Below are positions 33,978-45,211 of a stretch of DNA of 64,000 nt, one piece after another. Position numbers and translations under genes: made by a program. The stretch is from Ruminococcaceae bacterium UBA2857 (GTDB lineage Bacteria > Bacillota > Clostridia > Oscillospirales > Acutalibacteraceae). The stretch is taken from the NCBI GenBank assembly GCA_002350705.1, contig DEFH01000057.1:33650-97649 (forward strand). Reading direction: 5' to 3'. Each line of letters opens with the position of its first letter. The stretch's first letter is position 1. The notes under the pieces were generated by a model. It was not told the DNA's origin. It worked only from the letters and a program-made list of their open reading frames with translations, and did no database searches.

Positions 33978-35642
33978 TTATTTTACTTTCAGAATCGCAC
34001 CTTTATCGGCGGATGTTACCAGTGACGCATATCTTGCCAGATAACCTGTTTTGATTTTCGGTTCATTCGGTGTCCAGCCTACACGTCTTGCCGCAAACTC
34101 TTCATCACTTACCTTGACATTAATCGTATTGGCATTGATATCAATCTCGATGATATCACCGTCTTTGACCAAGCCGATTGGGCCGCCTGCCGCTGCTTCC
34201 GGTGAAACGTGTCCGATAGACGCTCCTCTGGTTGCTCCCGAGAAACGTCCGTCTGTAATCAATGCAACGGTGCTTCCCAGACCTCTGCCCATGATGGCGG
34301 ATGTCGGATTCAGCATTTCACGCATACCCGGTCCGCCTTTCGGTCCCTCGTAACGAATAACGATAACATCACCTTCTACGATTTTTCCTCCGTTAATCGC
34401 TGCCATTGCTTCTTCTTCACTGTCAAATACCTTTGCAGGTCCGGAATGTTTCAGCATTTCGGGGGCAACTGCCGAACGCTTGACCACACAGCCGTCCGGA
34501 GCAAGGTTTCCTCTTAATACCGCAATACCGCCTGTTGTACTGTACGGATTTTCAACAGGTCTGATAATATCCGGATTTTTATTGACAACGCCTGCAATAT
34601 TCTCTGCAATCGTCTTGCCTGTTACCGTGATCAGGTCTGTCTTCAGCAAGCCAAGCTTATTGATCTCATTCATAACGGCATAAATGCCGCCTGCTTCGTT
34701 CAGGTCTTCCATATAAGTACGTCCTGCCGGTGCAAGGTGACACAGGTTCGGTGTATGGGAGCTTATCTCATTGGCTATATCCAGATTCAATTCTATGCCA
34801 CATTCATGTGCGATTGCCGGCAAATGCAGCATACTGTTGGTACTGCATCCCAGTGCCATATCCATTGTCAGAGCGTTTCTGAAAGCGTCTTCTGTCATAA
34901 TGTCACGGGGCTTGATATCTTTTTCAAGCAATTCCATAATTTTCATGCCTGCGTGTTTGGCAAGCTGGATTCTGTCGGAATATACTGCCGGAATCGTTCC
35001 GTTTCCTCTCAGTGCCATGCCCAGTACTTCTGTCAGGCAGTTCATGGAATTGGCTGTATACATTCCCGAACAGGAACCGCAGCTCGGACAGGCTTTATTT
35101 TCATATTCATGCAGTTCTTCTGCGGTGATTTTGCCCGAATTATAAGAGCCTACCGCCTCAAACATACTGGAAAGGCTTGTTTTATGCCCCTGCACACGGC
35201 CTGCCAGCATCGGTCCGCCGCTGACAAAAATGGTCGGTATGTTCAGTCTTGCCGCTGCCATCAGCAAACCGGGGACGTTCTTATCGCAGTTCGGTATCAT
35301 CACTAATGCGTCAAATGCGTGAGCCAGTGCCATTGCTTCTGTGGAATCTGCTATCAGATCACGGGTGACAAGAGAATATTTCATTCCCTGATGTCCCATT
35401 GCGATACCGTCACATACCGCTATTGCCGGAAATACAACAGGGTTTCCTCCTGCCATCGCTACACCTGTTTTGACTGCCTGTGTGATTTTATCAATGTTCA
35501 TGTGACCGGGAACAATCTCGTTATAAGAACTGACAATACCTATCATCGGTTTTGCAATTTCCTCGTCCGTCATGCCCAGTGCATGAAGCAGTGATCTCTG
35601 CGGAGCACACTGCACTCCTTTTTTCATATTATCGCTTTTCAT
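33978..35642 (-). CDS. ilvD: dihydroxy-acid dehydratase
   Basis: Fe-S dehydratase of valine, leucine and isoleucine synthesis. 554 residues. Cluster ligands in NCDKNVPG and [24 protein letters not shown] and FVSGGPM near the N-terminus; GRFSGATRG and [10 protein letters not shown] toward the C-terminus. AGGCAGG lies 8 bases before the ATG at 35642. Single-gene unit with its own promoter and terminator; the other ilv genes are not in this window. Confidence 0.97.
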   Translation of the reverse strand: MKSDNMKKGVQCAPQRSLLHALGMTDEEIAKPMIGIVSSYNEIVPGHMNIDKITQAVKTGVAMAGGNPVVFPAIAVCDGIAMGHQGMKYSLVTRDLIADSTEAMALAHAFDALVMIPNCDKNVPGLLMAAARLNIPTIFVSGGPMLAGRVQGHKTSLSSMFEAVGSYNSGKITAEELHEYENKACPSCGSCSGMYTANSMNCLTEVLGMALRGNGTIPAVYSDRIQLAKHAGMKIMELLEKDIKPRDIMTEDAFRNALTMDMALGCSTNSMLHLPAIAHECGIELNLDIANEISSHTPNLCHLAPAGRTYMEDLNEAGGIYAVMNEINKLGLLKTDLITVTGKTIAENIAGVVNKNPDIIRPVENPYSTTGGIAVLRGNLAPDGCVVKRSAVAPEMLKHSGPAKVFDSEEEAMAAINGGKIVEGDVIVIRYEGPKGGPGMREMLNPTSAIMGRGLGSTVALITDGRFSGATRGASIGHVSPEAAAGGPIGLVKDGDIIEIDINANTINVKVSDEEFAARRVGWTPNEPKIKTGYLARYASLVTSADKGAILKVK

Positions 35643-35682
35643 AAAGTTTACCTGCCTTTGATTACAAATTTCAATACATTAT

Positions 35683-35711
35683 ATTATAATTTCTTATCTT
35701 GTCAATGTCAA
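35683..35711 (-). promoter_or_regulatory. sigma-A promoter of ilvD
   Basis: Minus strand TTGACA (35706-35711), 17-bp spacer, TATAAT (35683-35688). A second TTGACA directly follows within the spacer and lies 16 bp from a second TATAAT, giving two overlapping near-consensus promoters five bases apart. Confidence 0.85.
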
Positions 35712-35724
35712 CCATAATTTCGTT

Positions 35725-39248
<3,524 letters not shown>

Positions 39249-39277
39249 TTGTTTTTATTTGATTTATGTGGTAATAT
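39249..39277 (+). promoter_or_regulatory. sigma-A promoter of the XRE-family gene
   Basis: TTGTTT (39249-39254), 17-bp spacer ending in TGG, TAATAT (39272-39277). The transcript would have a leader of about 98 bases. Confidence 0.6.
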
Positions 39278-39317
39278 TAATTAAGAGGTATGCGGTAATA
39301 TTTTGGACTTATCGCAT
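39267..39317 (+). promoter_or_regulatory. direct repeats and dyad overlapping the XRE promoter, operator candidate
   Basis: GGTAATATT occurs twice, at 39270-39278 (on the -10) and 39294-39302, 24 bp apart. The second copy sits in an inverted repeat, ATGCGGTAA (39290-39298) with TTATCGCAT (39309-39317), one mismatch. A short stem at about 39323-39343 follows. This could be an autorepressor site or a structured leader. Confidence 0.35.
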
Positions 39318-39381
39318 ATGACATCTCTCTTCTGTCGGGAGATACTTACTAAATCTTTTGTTTTTAAAAGGGGGTATTTTT

Positions 39382-39765
39382 ATGTTCTGGGAAAGATTCT
39401 ACAATCTCTGCCTTCGCAACGGCAAAAGACCGAATCCTGTCGGCAAAGAAATTGGACTCTCATCCGGAATCATAAGCAAATGGAAGAATGGTGGTATTCC
39501 TAACGGTGAGACTCTGATGAAGCTGGCAAGATATTTCAATGTTTCTACAGACTATCTGCTGGGACTCAGCCCGTACATCCAGATCAACGGTGAACTTGTT
39601 GCAATGGAATATACGGATCTGGAACTCAAAAAACAGATTACCGAAAATGTTGCTCTGCTCAACAACAAAGGTCTCTCTAAAGTTGCGGAATTCTCCAAGG
39701 ATCTCGTATGCAGCAAAAATTACGAAAAAGAAGAGGCTGTCAAAAGCGTCAATTCTGAAATCTGA
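39382..39765 (+). CDS. XRE-family helix-turn-helix regulator
   Basis: 127 residues. An N-terminal Cro/C1-type HTH (about 5-62: NPVGKEIGLSSGIISKWKNG, then the third helix and FNVSTDYLLG). The helical C-terminal half has no recognised sensor domain. The target is unknown. The ATG at 39382 follows AAAAGGGGG with a short spacer. It is monocistronic, with a canonical terminator 23 bases after the stop. Possible self-regulation through repeats at its promoter. A second, unrelated XRE protein is at 58.8 kb. Confidence 0.85.
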   Translation: MFWERFYNLCLRNGKRPNPVGKEIGLSSGIISKWKNGGIPNGETLMKLARYFNVSTDYLLGLSPYIQINGELVAMEYTDLELKKQITENVALLNNKGLSKVAEFSKDLVCSKNYEKEEAVKSVNSEI

Positions 39766-39787
39766 CCTTTTGATATCTGACGACCGA

Positions 39788-39830
39788 AACCGATTTTGCG
39801 CCCTTTTGTGCAAAATCGGTTTTTTCTTTT
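39788..39830 (+). terminator. intrinsic terminator after the XRE gene
   Basis: Twelve-base perfect arms AACCGATTTTGC (39788-39799) and GCAAAATCGGTT (39810-39821), then TTTTTTCTTTT. Confidence 0.92.
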
Positions 39831-39850
39831 CAAAATCAATAAATTTATTA

Positions 39851-39879
39851 TTGTAAATTTGACTGAAATGTGCTATCAT
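39851..39879 (+). promoter_or_regulatory. sigma-A promoter of the NifU-like/GGGtGRT pair
   Basis: TTGTAA (39851-39856), 17-bp spacer, TATCAT (39874-39879) with extended TGC. The leader of about 80 bases holds a GGGCAG/CTGCCC inverted repeat (about 39904-39932). Confidence 0.6.
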
Positions 39880-39963
39880 TATCTCAGATGCTTTGTGCAT
39901 ACGGGGCAGACCGGCTTTTTTCCTCTCTGCCCTGCAATTCATTCAACGAAAGGAGACCCCATT

Positions 39964-40656
39964 ATGATTTATTCAAAAGAGGTTGAACTGATGTGCCCTG
40001 TCGCTAAGGGTGCAAAACACGAGCCTGCTCCTATCCCTGAAGAGGGTAAGTGGGTTCATGCAAAACAAATCGGAGATATTTCCGGCTTTACTCACGGTAT
40101 CGGCTGGTGTGCTCCACAGCAGGGTGCCTGCAAGCTGACACTCAACGTTAAAAACGGTGTCATTGAAGAGGCTCTTGTAGAAACGATCGGCTGCTCCGGT
40201 ATGACTCATTCCGCTGCTATGGCTGCTGAAATTCTTCAGGGCAAAACTATCCTTGAAGCTCTCAACACCGACCTCGTCTGTGATGCTATCAACACTGCTA
40301 TGCGTGAGCTTTTCCTCCAGATTGTTTACGGCAGAAGCCAGAGTGCTTTCTCTGATGACGGTCTGGCTGTCGGTGCCGGTCTTGAGGATCTCGGCAAAGG
40401 TCTGCGTTCTCAGGTGGGTACGATGTACGCTACCAAGGAAAAGGGCGTTCGTTACCTCGAAATGGCTGAAGGCTATGTAACAGGTATTGCTCTTGATGAA
40501 AACGATGAGGTTATCGGCTACCAGTTCGTTAGTCTCGGAAAAATGACTGACTTTATCAAAAACGGTGATACACCTGACGTTGCCTGGGAAAAGGCAAAAG
40601 GTCAGTATGGTCGTGTCGCTGATGCGGTAAAGATCATTGATCCAAGAAAGGAGTAA
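39964..40656 (+). CDS. NifU-like iron-sulfur scaffold-type protein
   Basis: 230 residues. The central part resembles the IscU/NifU N-terminal fold: GWCAPQQGACKLTLNVKNG and ETIGCSGMTHSAAM carry Cys56 and Cys77 at scaffold-like positions. Cys11, Cys49 and Cys106 are also present, although the last canonical scaffold Cys context is not clear. The C-terminal third is specific to this family. Probably assembles or transfers an Fe-S cluster, perhaps for its partner. AAAGGAG precedes the ATG at 39964, and the GGGtGRT gene starts 5 bases after the stop. Confidence 0.82.
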   Translation: MIYSKEVELMCPVAKGAKHEPAPIPEEGKWVHAKQIGDISGFTHGIGWCAPQQGACKLTLNVKNGVIEEALVETIGCSGMTHSAAMAAEILQGKTILEALNTDLVCDAINTAMRELFLQIVYGRSQSAFSDDGLAVGAGLEDLGKGLRSQVGTMYATKEKGVRYLEMAEGYVTGIALDENDEVIGYQFVSLGKMTDFIKNGDTPDVAWEKAKGQYGRVADAVKIIDPRKE

Positions 40657-40660
40657 TATT

Positions 40661-41671
40661 ATGGCACTGTTTGAATCCTACGAAAGAAGAATCGACCAAA
40701 TCAATGCCGTTCTCAACAGCTACGGTATCGCTTCTCTGGAAGAAGCTGAAAAAATTACCAAGGATGCAGGTCTTGACGTATATGCTCAGGTCAAGAAAAT
40801 TCAGCCTATCTGCTTTGAAAATGCCTGCTGGGCTTACACGGTAGGTGCCGCTATCGCTATCAAAAAGGGCTGCCGTCGTGCTGCTGATGCTGCTGCCGCT
40901 ATCGGCGAAGGCTTACAGGCTTTCTGTATCCCCGGCTCCGTTGCCGATCACAGAAAAGTTGGTCTCGGTCACGGCAATCTCGGCAAAATGCTTCTCGAAG
41001 AAGAAACAGAATGTTTCTGCTTCCTCGCAGGACATGAGTCCTTTGCTGCTGCGGAAGGTGCTATCGGTATCGCTGAAAAAGCTAACAAGGTTCGCCAGAA
41101 ACCTCTGCGTGTTATCCTCAACGGTCTCGGCAAGGACGCTGCCCAGATCATTTCCAGAATCAACGGCTTTACTTTCGTTGAAACAAAGTATGACTACAAG
41201 ACAGCTACTCTGAATGTGATTTATGAGAAGCCCTATTCCACAGGTCTCCGTGCTACCGTTAAGTGCTACGGTGCAGACGATGTTCAGGAAGGCGTTGCTA
41301 TCATGCACCATGAAAATGTAGGTGTTTCCATCACAGGCAACTCCACCAACCCCACTCGTTTCCAGCACCCCGTTGCAGGTACTTACAAGAAAGAATGTAA
41401 TGAACAGGGTAAAAAGTACTTCTCCGTTGCTTCCGGCGGCGGTACAGGCCGTACTCTCCACCCCGATAACATGGCTGCCGGTCCTGCTTCCTACGGCATG
41501 ACCGATACCATGGGACGTATGCATTCCGATGCTCAGTTCGCAGGCTCCAGCTCCGTTCCCGCTCACGTTGAAATGATGGGACTCATCGGCATGGGCAACA
41601 ACCCCATGGTCGGTGCTACCGTTGCTGTCGCTGTAAGCGTTGAAGAAGCTGCCAAGGAAGGCAAATTCTGA
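40661..41671 (+). CDS. GGGtGRT family protein, function unknown
   Basis: A 336-residue cytosolic protein. The diagnostic motif ASGGGTGRTLHPDN is at about 257-270. Eight Cys residues include C51/C56, the C118-x-C120 pair and C202. This conserved family of anaerobes has no proven function; it is regularly encoded beside a NifU-like scaffold, as here. AAAGGAG precedes the ATG, and high GCT/CGT/GGT codon use suggests strong expression. Ends at a bidirectional terminator. A metallocluster-dependent role is inference. Confidence 0.9.
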   Translation: MALFESYERRIDQINAVLNSYGIASLEEAEKITKDAGLDVYAQVKKIQPICFENACWAYTVGAAIAIKKGCRRAADAAAAIGEGLQAFCIPGSVADHRKVGLGHGNLGKMLLEEETECFCFLAGHESFAAAEGAIGIAEKANKVRQKPLRVILNGLGKDAAQIISRINGFTFVETKYDYKTATLNVIYEKPYSTGLRATVKCYGADDVQEGVAIMHHENVGVSITGNSTNPTRFQHPVAGTYKKECNEQGKKYFSVASGGGTGRTLHPDNMAAGPASYGMTDTMGRMHSDAQFAGSSSVPAHVEMMGLIGMGNNPMVGATVAVAVSVEEAAKEGKF

Positions 41672-41698
41672 TTCTTTATCAGATTCTTTTAAAAAATC

Positions 41699-41738
41699 AG
41701 CGGCTCCCTTATGATCCTCTCATAAGGGAGCCGCTCTT
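41699..41738. terminator. bidirectional terminator between the GGGtGRT and amylase genes
   Basis: Sixteen-base perfect arms (41699-41714 and 41720-41735) with a 5-base loop, T tract on the plus side and TTTTTT on the minus side. Confidence 0.92.
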
Positions 41739-41739
41739 T

Positions 41740-44700
41740 TTATGCTTTGACTGTCAATGTGAAATATTTTTTTACAACTGTACCGGCACTGTCCTTGACT
41801 TTCACGCAAATATCATACGTTGTTGCCTTGGCAGGCTTGATAAATACTCTGTTATTGGTACCGAAGCCCTGACTTTCCGTCCATTTTGTCTGGGAAGTCT
41901 GCTTATAATAGAATGCATAGGTATAAGTGCCCGTACCGCCCGATGCAACACCTTTCGCAGAAATACTGCTGCCTAATGCAATGGAAGATGCGGAAAGGGT
42001 GGAATTATTGGTCAGCGTAGATTTTTTCACCGTCACGGTAAAGAATTTCTTGACCTCTTTGCCTGTACTGTCTTTTACCTTTACACATACATCATATGTT
42101 GTGGCATTAGCCGGCTTGAATGTCACGGTTGCATTCGTTTGATAAGTCTGTGCTGTTGTCCACTTCGTCTGAGATGTCTGCTTATACACTACCTGATACC
42201 GATATGGAGCGGTGCCGCCTGAGCCGATACCTTTCGCTGTGATTGTCTGTCCCAGTGTGACAGACGTTGCAGAAAGGGTGGAGTCATTCGTCAGGCTGTC
42301 AGCTTTTACCGTTACCGTGAAGAATTTTTTATTTTCCGTACCTGTACTGTCTTTCACCTTTACACACACATCATATGTGGTAGCTTTGGCAGGCTTGAAT
42401 GTTACGGTTGCGTTCGTCTGATAGGACTGTGCTGTCGTCCATTTTGTCTGAGCGGTTTGCTTATACACTACCTGGTACTGATACGGAGCCGTGCCGCCTG
42501 AACCGATACCCTTTGCCGTAATGCTCTGTCCGAGTGTAATACTCGTTGCCGAAAGTGTGGAATTATTTTCCAGCGTTTCGGGTGCCGGAGTCGTACCGAC
42601 TGTGATTTTTGCCGTTGCCGTAATATCCGACTGGGAATCCGTACCGTTGACTGCAATGATATAAGTGCCGTTCTTTGTCGGAGTCCATGTAAAGGTATTT
42701 TTCGTGGAAGCTGCCTGTGTTTTGCCGTCGGAAGTCGTGAATGCATACTTGACCGTGCCTGAATTGTTGGAAGCCTTTGCCGTGAACGTCACAGCAGTAT
42801 TGGCAGCTACTGTCTTTGATGACGGTGTAAGCGTCAGTGTAAGCTTAGGGGACGATTCGGGCAACGCTTCCAATGAACTGTTGGCAAACAGCTTTTTATC
42901 CGTTGCTTTCATGGAAAGTCCGGCACCTGTCGGATACTGCACACCGCTGTTGTTATTGAAAATGACCTGTACATTTCCCGTGAATTTGCTCGGAAATTCG
43001 TATGTCCAGAAACCGCTGCCCTCGTCTGTCATCGCTTCTCCCGGCCAGCTTGCATTATTTACAACGCTGCTGCCGCTCTCGTCATAAACATAGCAATATA
43101 CCTTGCCCCATTTATAAGTGGAATTATCAAATACCACTCCGCCTCCGTTCAATGTCGGATAGTCCGAAGTCGGGGCTTTCTTGGAATAGATAAAGCTCTT
43201 TGTCTTGGAAGTGCCGTCAGCAGCAGTTGCCGTTACCGTCAATGTCGCATCTGTACCGGTTGCCGTCAATGCACCTATTGAAATCGTTTTGGAAGTGCCT
43301 GTAAAGCTGCCGGAAATTCCCTCGGAAGTCGTATACTTTACACTTGCGGCACCCTCTGCCGTTATCGTGACATTGGTTTTGTTGGTCATAAATACATTCT
43401 TTTCATCAGCCGTCTTTGCATTGATTCTCAGTACTGTCGGCTGTTCGGGATTCACTGCACCATAATCAACTGTCGGATTATAGACAACGGCGATACCATC
43501 TGCATTTTTTACTGTACCCTTGACAACACCGCCCGATACGGTGAATTTCTCACCTGTGACCTGGTCATAATACGTGCCGTCCGTCATACCGACACTCAGG
43601 GATACGGCACCGGGGCCTTCTCCTCTGACAATCACAATACCCGTCTTGCCACGCATATTATAGGCTGTCTGTCCCGAACTTCCCAATTTTTCACTTTGTC
43701 CGACAAAGAAGTTTCTGAAACGGTTGGCCGCTACGACTGCCGGATCTGCCCATGTCAAAGTTCCTACATCACCAAGCTGTGTCTGTTCACCGCCTACATT
43801 TTCAAGTATCGTTGCATAGGACTGTCTGGATTTTGAAACGTCATTTGCAAGAATGTCTTTTGAATAGTATGGTCTTGCGAAGAACAGGCCTGTTGCATCC
43901 TTTCTCGATGCAAGTATCGCCCATGTCTTTTTTATATCGGAATCGTTTGCATCATAGGATGAGCCGCCTCCCATGTATGTATCATGGGATTCCGCCCACA
44001 TAACCGCATGGTCTGCCTTTCCGTGAATGTATCCGCAGTAGCCCGATGTTGCAAGAGCGTTGACCGAACCATGCACTACACTGTTTCTCAGGTTATCACT
44101 TGTGGAGTTATCCGTTAATGACATTTTGCTCAGATAATAATTCTCTGCATTCGTATCGTCAAGCCTGTTGAGAACTTCTCCGTAAAAATAGATACCGTCA
44201 TAGCCGTTTTTCTGCTTATAGTAAGCCCTTGCACCGTCAAGTACAACATCCCAGAAACTGCTTGCAAATGCAGAATTATCTTTCGGGGTTTCGATATGCT
44301 TGGCAGCGTCAAAACGGAATCCGTCCGCACCGCAGTCAATACATTCTTTCAACAGTCCCAATACCATCTGCTGTACCTTGCTGTCACCCGTATTCAGGTC
44401 AGGCATACCCATGTTGCCTTGTGTGACATCAAATCTGCCGTCACTTGAATGTGTCCATGATGTACTGATATGCCAGTATGACGGATCGGTAAGCATATCC
44501 TTGTTCCAGAATTCTCCCACCTGCGGAGATATATCTGCCATAACAGCTTTTTGCTGTTCTGCAAGGCTTGCACTCTTGTCCGCTATTTTATAGCCCTGTA
44601 TATTGCCCATGTGATTGGCTACTATGTCAACAATGACCTTGACACCGTACTTTTCGGCTTCATCACACATTTCTTTGAATTCCTGCTTATTGCCATACCA

Positions 44701-45090
44701 TGTATAGCCGTTATCACAGATAGAAAATGTTACGGGCTGATAAGCTTTCCACCAGTTTCCTTCATAGCCTCCCGTACCGTCAGGAATTCCTACGTTGCCA
44801 TAGGCAACTCCCTCCCAGTAATAGTCTTTCGGCTGCTGTACGGGAGATGTCTGTACAGAGGTATAACCTGCCGCTGCAATGTCTTTCATGTACTTTTTAA
44901 TGTTCTTGTACGACCAGTTCCAGCAGTGCAGGATAACGCCTTTTTGTGAAGTGTCTGCCAGACCGTAGTCTGTTCTTGTCGCCGCCGCATCTGCACTCAG
45001 CGACAATGCACTTCCGACCGCAAAAACGGATGTCATCATCGCACCTGTCAGCATAACCGACAGGATTTTTTTGGCAATGCCTTGTTTCAA
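41740..45090 (-). CDS. secreted alpha-amylase (GH13, AmyE-like) with starch-binding and Ig-like modules
   Basis: About 1116 residues. Signal peptide (about 1-35), then a GH13 catalytic domain of the Bacillus AmyE (GH13_28) type. Region I is DIVANH, region II GFRFDAAKH (nucleophile about D261), region III FYGEVL (acid about E305) and region IV AESHDTY (about D370). After domain C come an Ig-like spacer, a CBM25/26-type starch-binding module (about 649-739, WPGEAM and FNNN), another Ig-like unit and three 91-93-residue repeats. No dockerin, sortase or SLH anchor. Hydrolyses alpha-1,4 bonds of starch outside the cell. The start is TTG at 45090, eight bases after AGGAG. Own promoter. Confidence 0.92.
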   Translation of the reverse strand: MKQGIAKKILSVMLTGAMMTSVFAVGSALSLSADAAATRTDYGLADTSQKGVILHCWNWSYKNIKKYMKDIAAAGYTSVQTSPVQQPKDYYWEGVAYGNVGIPDGTGGYEGNWWKAYQPVTFSICDNGYTWYGNKQEFKEMCDEAEKYGVKVIVDIVANHMGNIQGYKIADKSASLAEQQKAVMADISPQVGEFWNKDMLTDPSYWHISTSWTHSSDGRFDVTQGNMGMPDLNTGDSKVQQMVLGLLKECIDCGADGFRFDAAKHIETPKDNSAFASSFWDVVLDGARAYYKQKNGYDGIYFYGEVLNRLDDTNAENYYLSKMSLTDNSTSDNLRNSVVHGSVNALATSGYCGYIHGKADHAVMWAESHDTYMGGGSSYDANDSDIKKTWAILASRKDATGLFFARPYYSKDILANDVSKSRQSYATILENVGGEQTQLGDVGTLTWADPAVVAANRFRNFFVGQSEKLGSSGQTAYNMRGKTGIVIVRGEGPGAVSLSVGMTDGTYYDQVTGEKFTVSGGVVKGTVKNADGIAVVYNPTVDYGAVNPEQPTVLRINAKTADEKNVFMTNKTNVTITAEGAASVKYTTSEGISGSFTGTSKTISIGALTATGTDATLTVTATAADGTSKTKSFIYSKKAPTSDYPTLNGGGVVFDNSTYKWGKVYCYVYDESGSSVVNNASWPGEAMTDEGSGFWTYEFPSKFTGNVQVIFNNNSGVQYPTGAGLSMKATDKKLFANSSLEALPESSPKLTLTLTPSSKTVAANTAVTFTAKASNNSGTVKYAFTTSDGKTQAASTKNTFTWTPTKNGTYIIAVNGTDSQSDITATAKITVGTTPAPETLENNSTLSATSITLGQSITAKGIGSGGTAPYQYQVVYKQTAQTKWTTAQSYQTNATVTFKPAKATTYDVCVKVKDSTGTENKKFFTVTVKADSLTNDSTLSATSVTLGQTITAKGIGSGGTAPYRYQVVYKQTSQTKWTTAQTYQTNATVTFKPANATTYDVCVKVKDSTGKEVKKFFTVTVKKSTLTNNSTLSASSIALGSSISAKGVASGGTGTYTYAFYYKQTSQTKWTESQGFGTNNRVFIKPAKATTYDICVKVKDSAGTVVKKYFTLTVKA
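41743..42573 (-). repeat. three tandem Ig-like modules in the amylase gene
   Basis: Units at 42573-42295, 42294-42016 and 42015-41743 (93, 93 and 91 codons), each beginning L-x-N-x-STLSA and ending KKFFTVTVK or KKYFTLTVK. Units 1 and 2 are identical at 80 of 90 residues by hand alignment, and unit 3 is more diverged, indicating a recent duplication of the first two. The same module type occurs three times in the next gene. Confidence 0.88.
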
Positions 45091-45125
45091 TGGGATCACT
45101 CTCCTCAATAATTTTTTCGCTTTCT

Positions 45126-45154
45126 ATTGTACACCATTTTTTCCGTTTTGTAAA
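45126..45154 (-). promoter_or_regulatory. sigma-A promoter of the amylase gene
   Basis: Minus strand TTTACA (45149-45154), 17-bp spacer, TACAAT (45126-45131). No catabolite-responsive element was recognised. Confidence 0.7.
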
Positions 45155-45167
45155 ATAGAAATTTCCG

Positions 45168-45201
45168 CAAAAAATCTCCGCAATGTATAGCATTACGGAG
45201 A
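45168..45201 (-). terminator. terminator after the C39-like peptidase gene
   Basis: Eleven-base arms (45175-45185 and 45191-45201) with one mismatch, 5-base loop, then TTTTTT on the minus strand. Confidence 0.75.
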
Positions 45202-45211
45202 TATATTGCTG

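Noticed and set aside
41743..42573. CRISPR or DNA satellite array
   Set aside because: The repeats are 273-279 bases long, coding and in frame; they are protein domain duplications.
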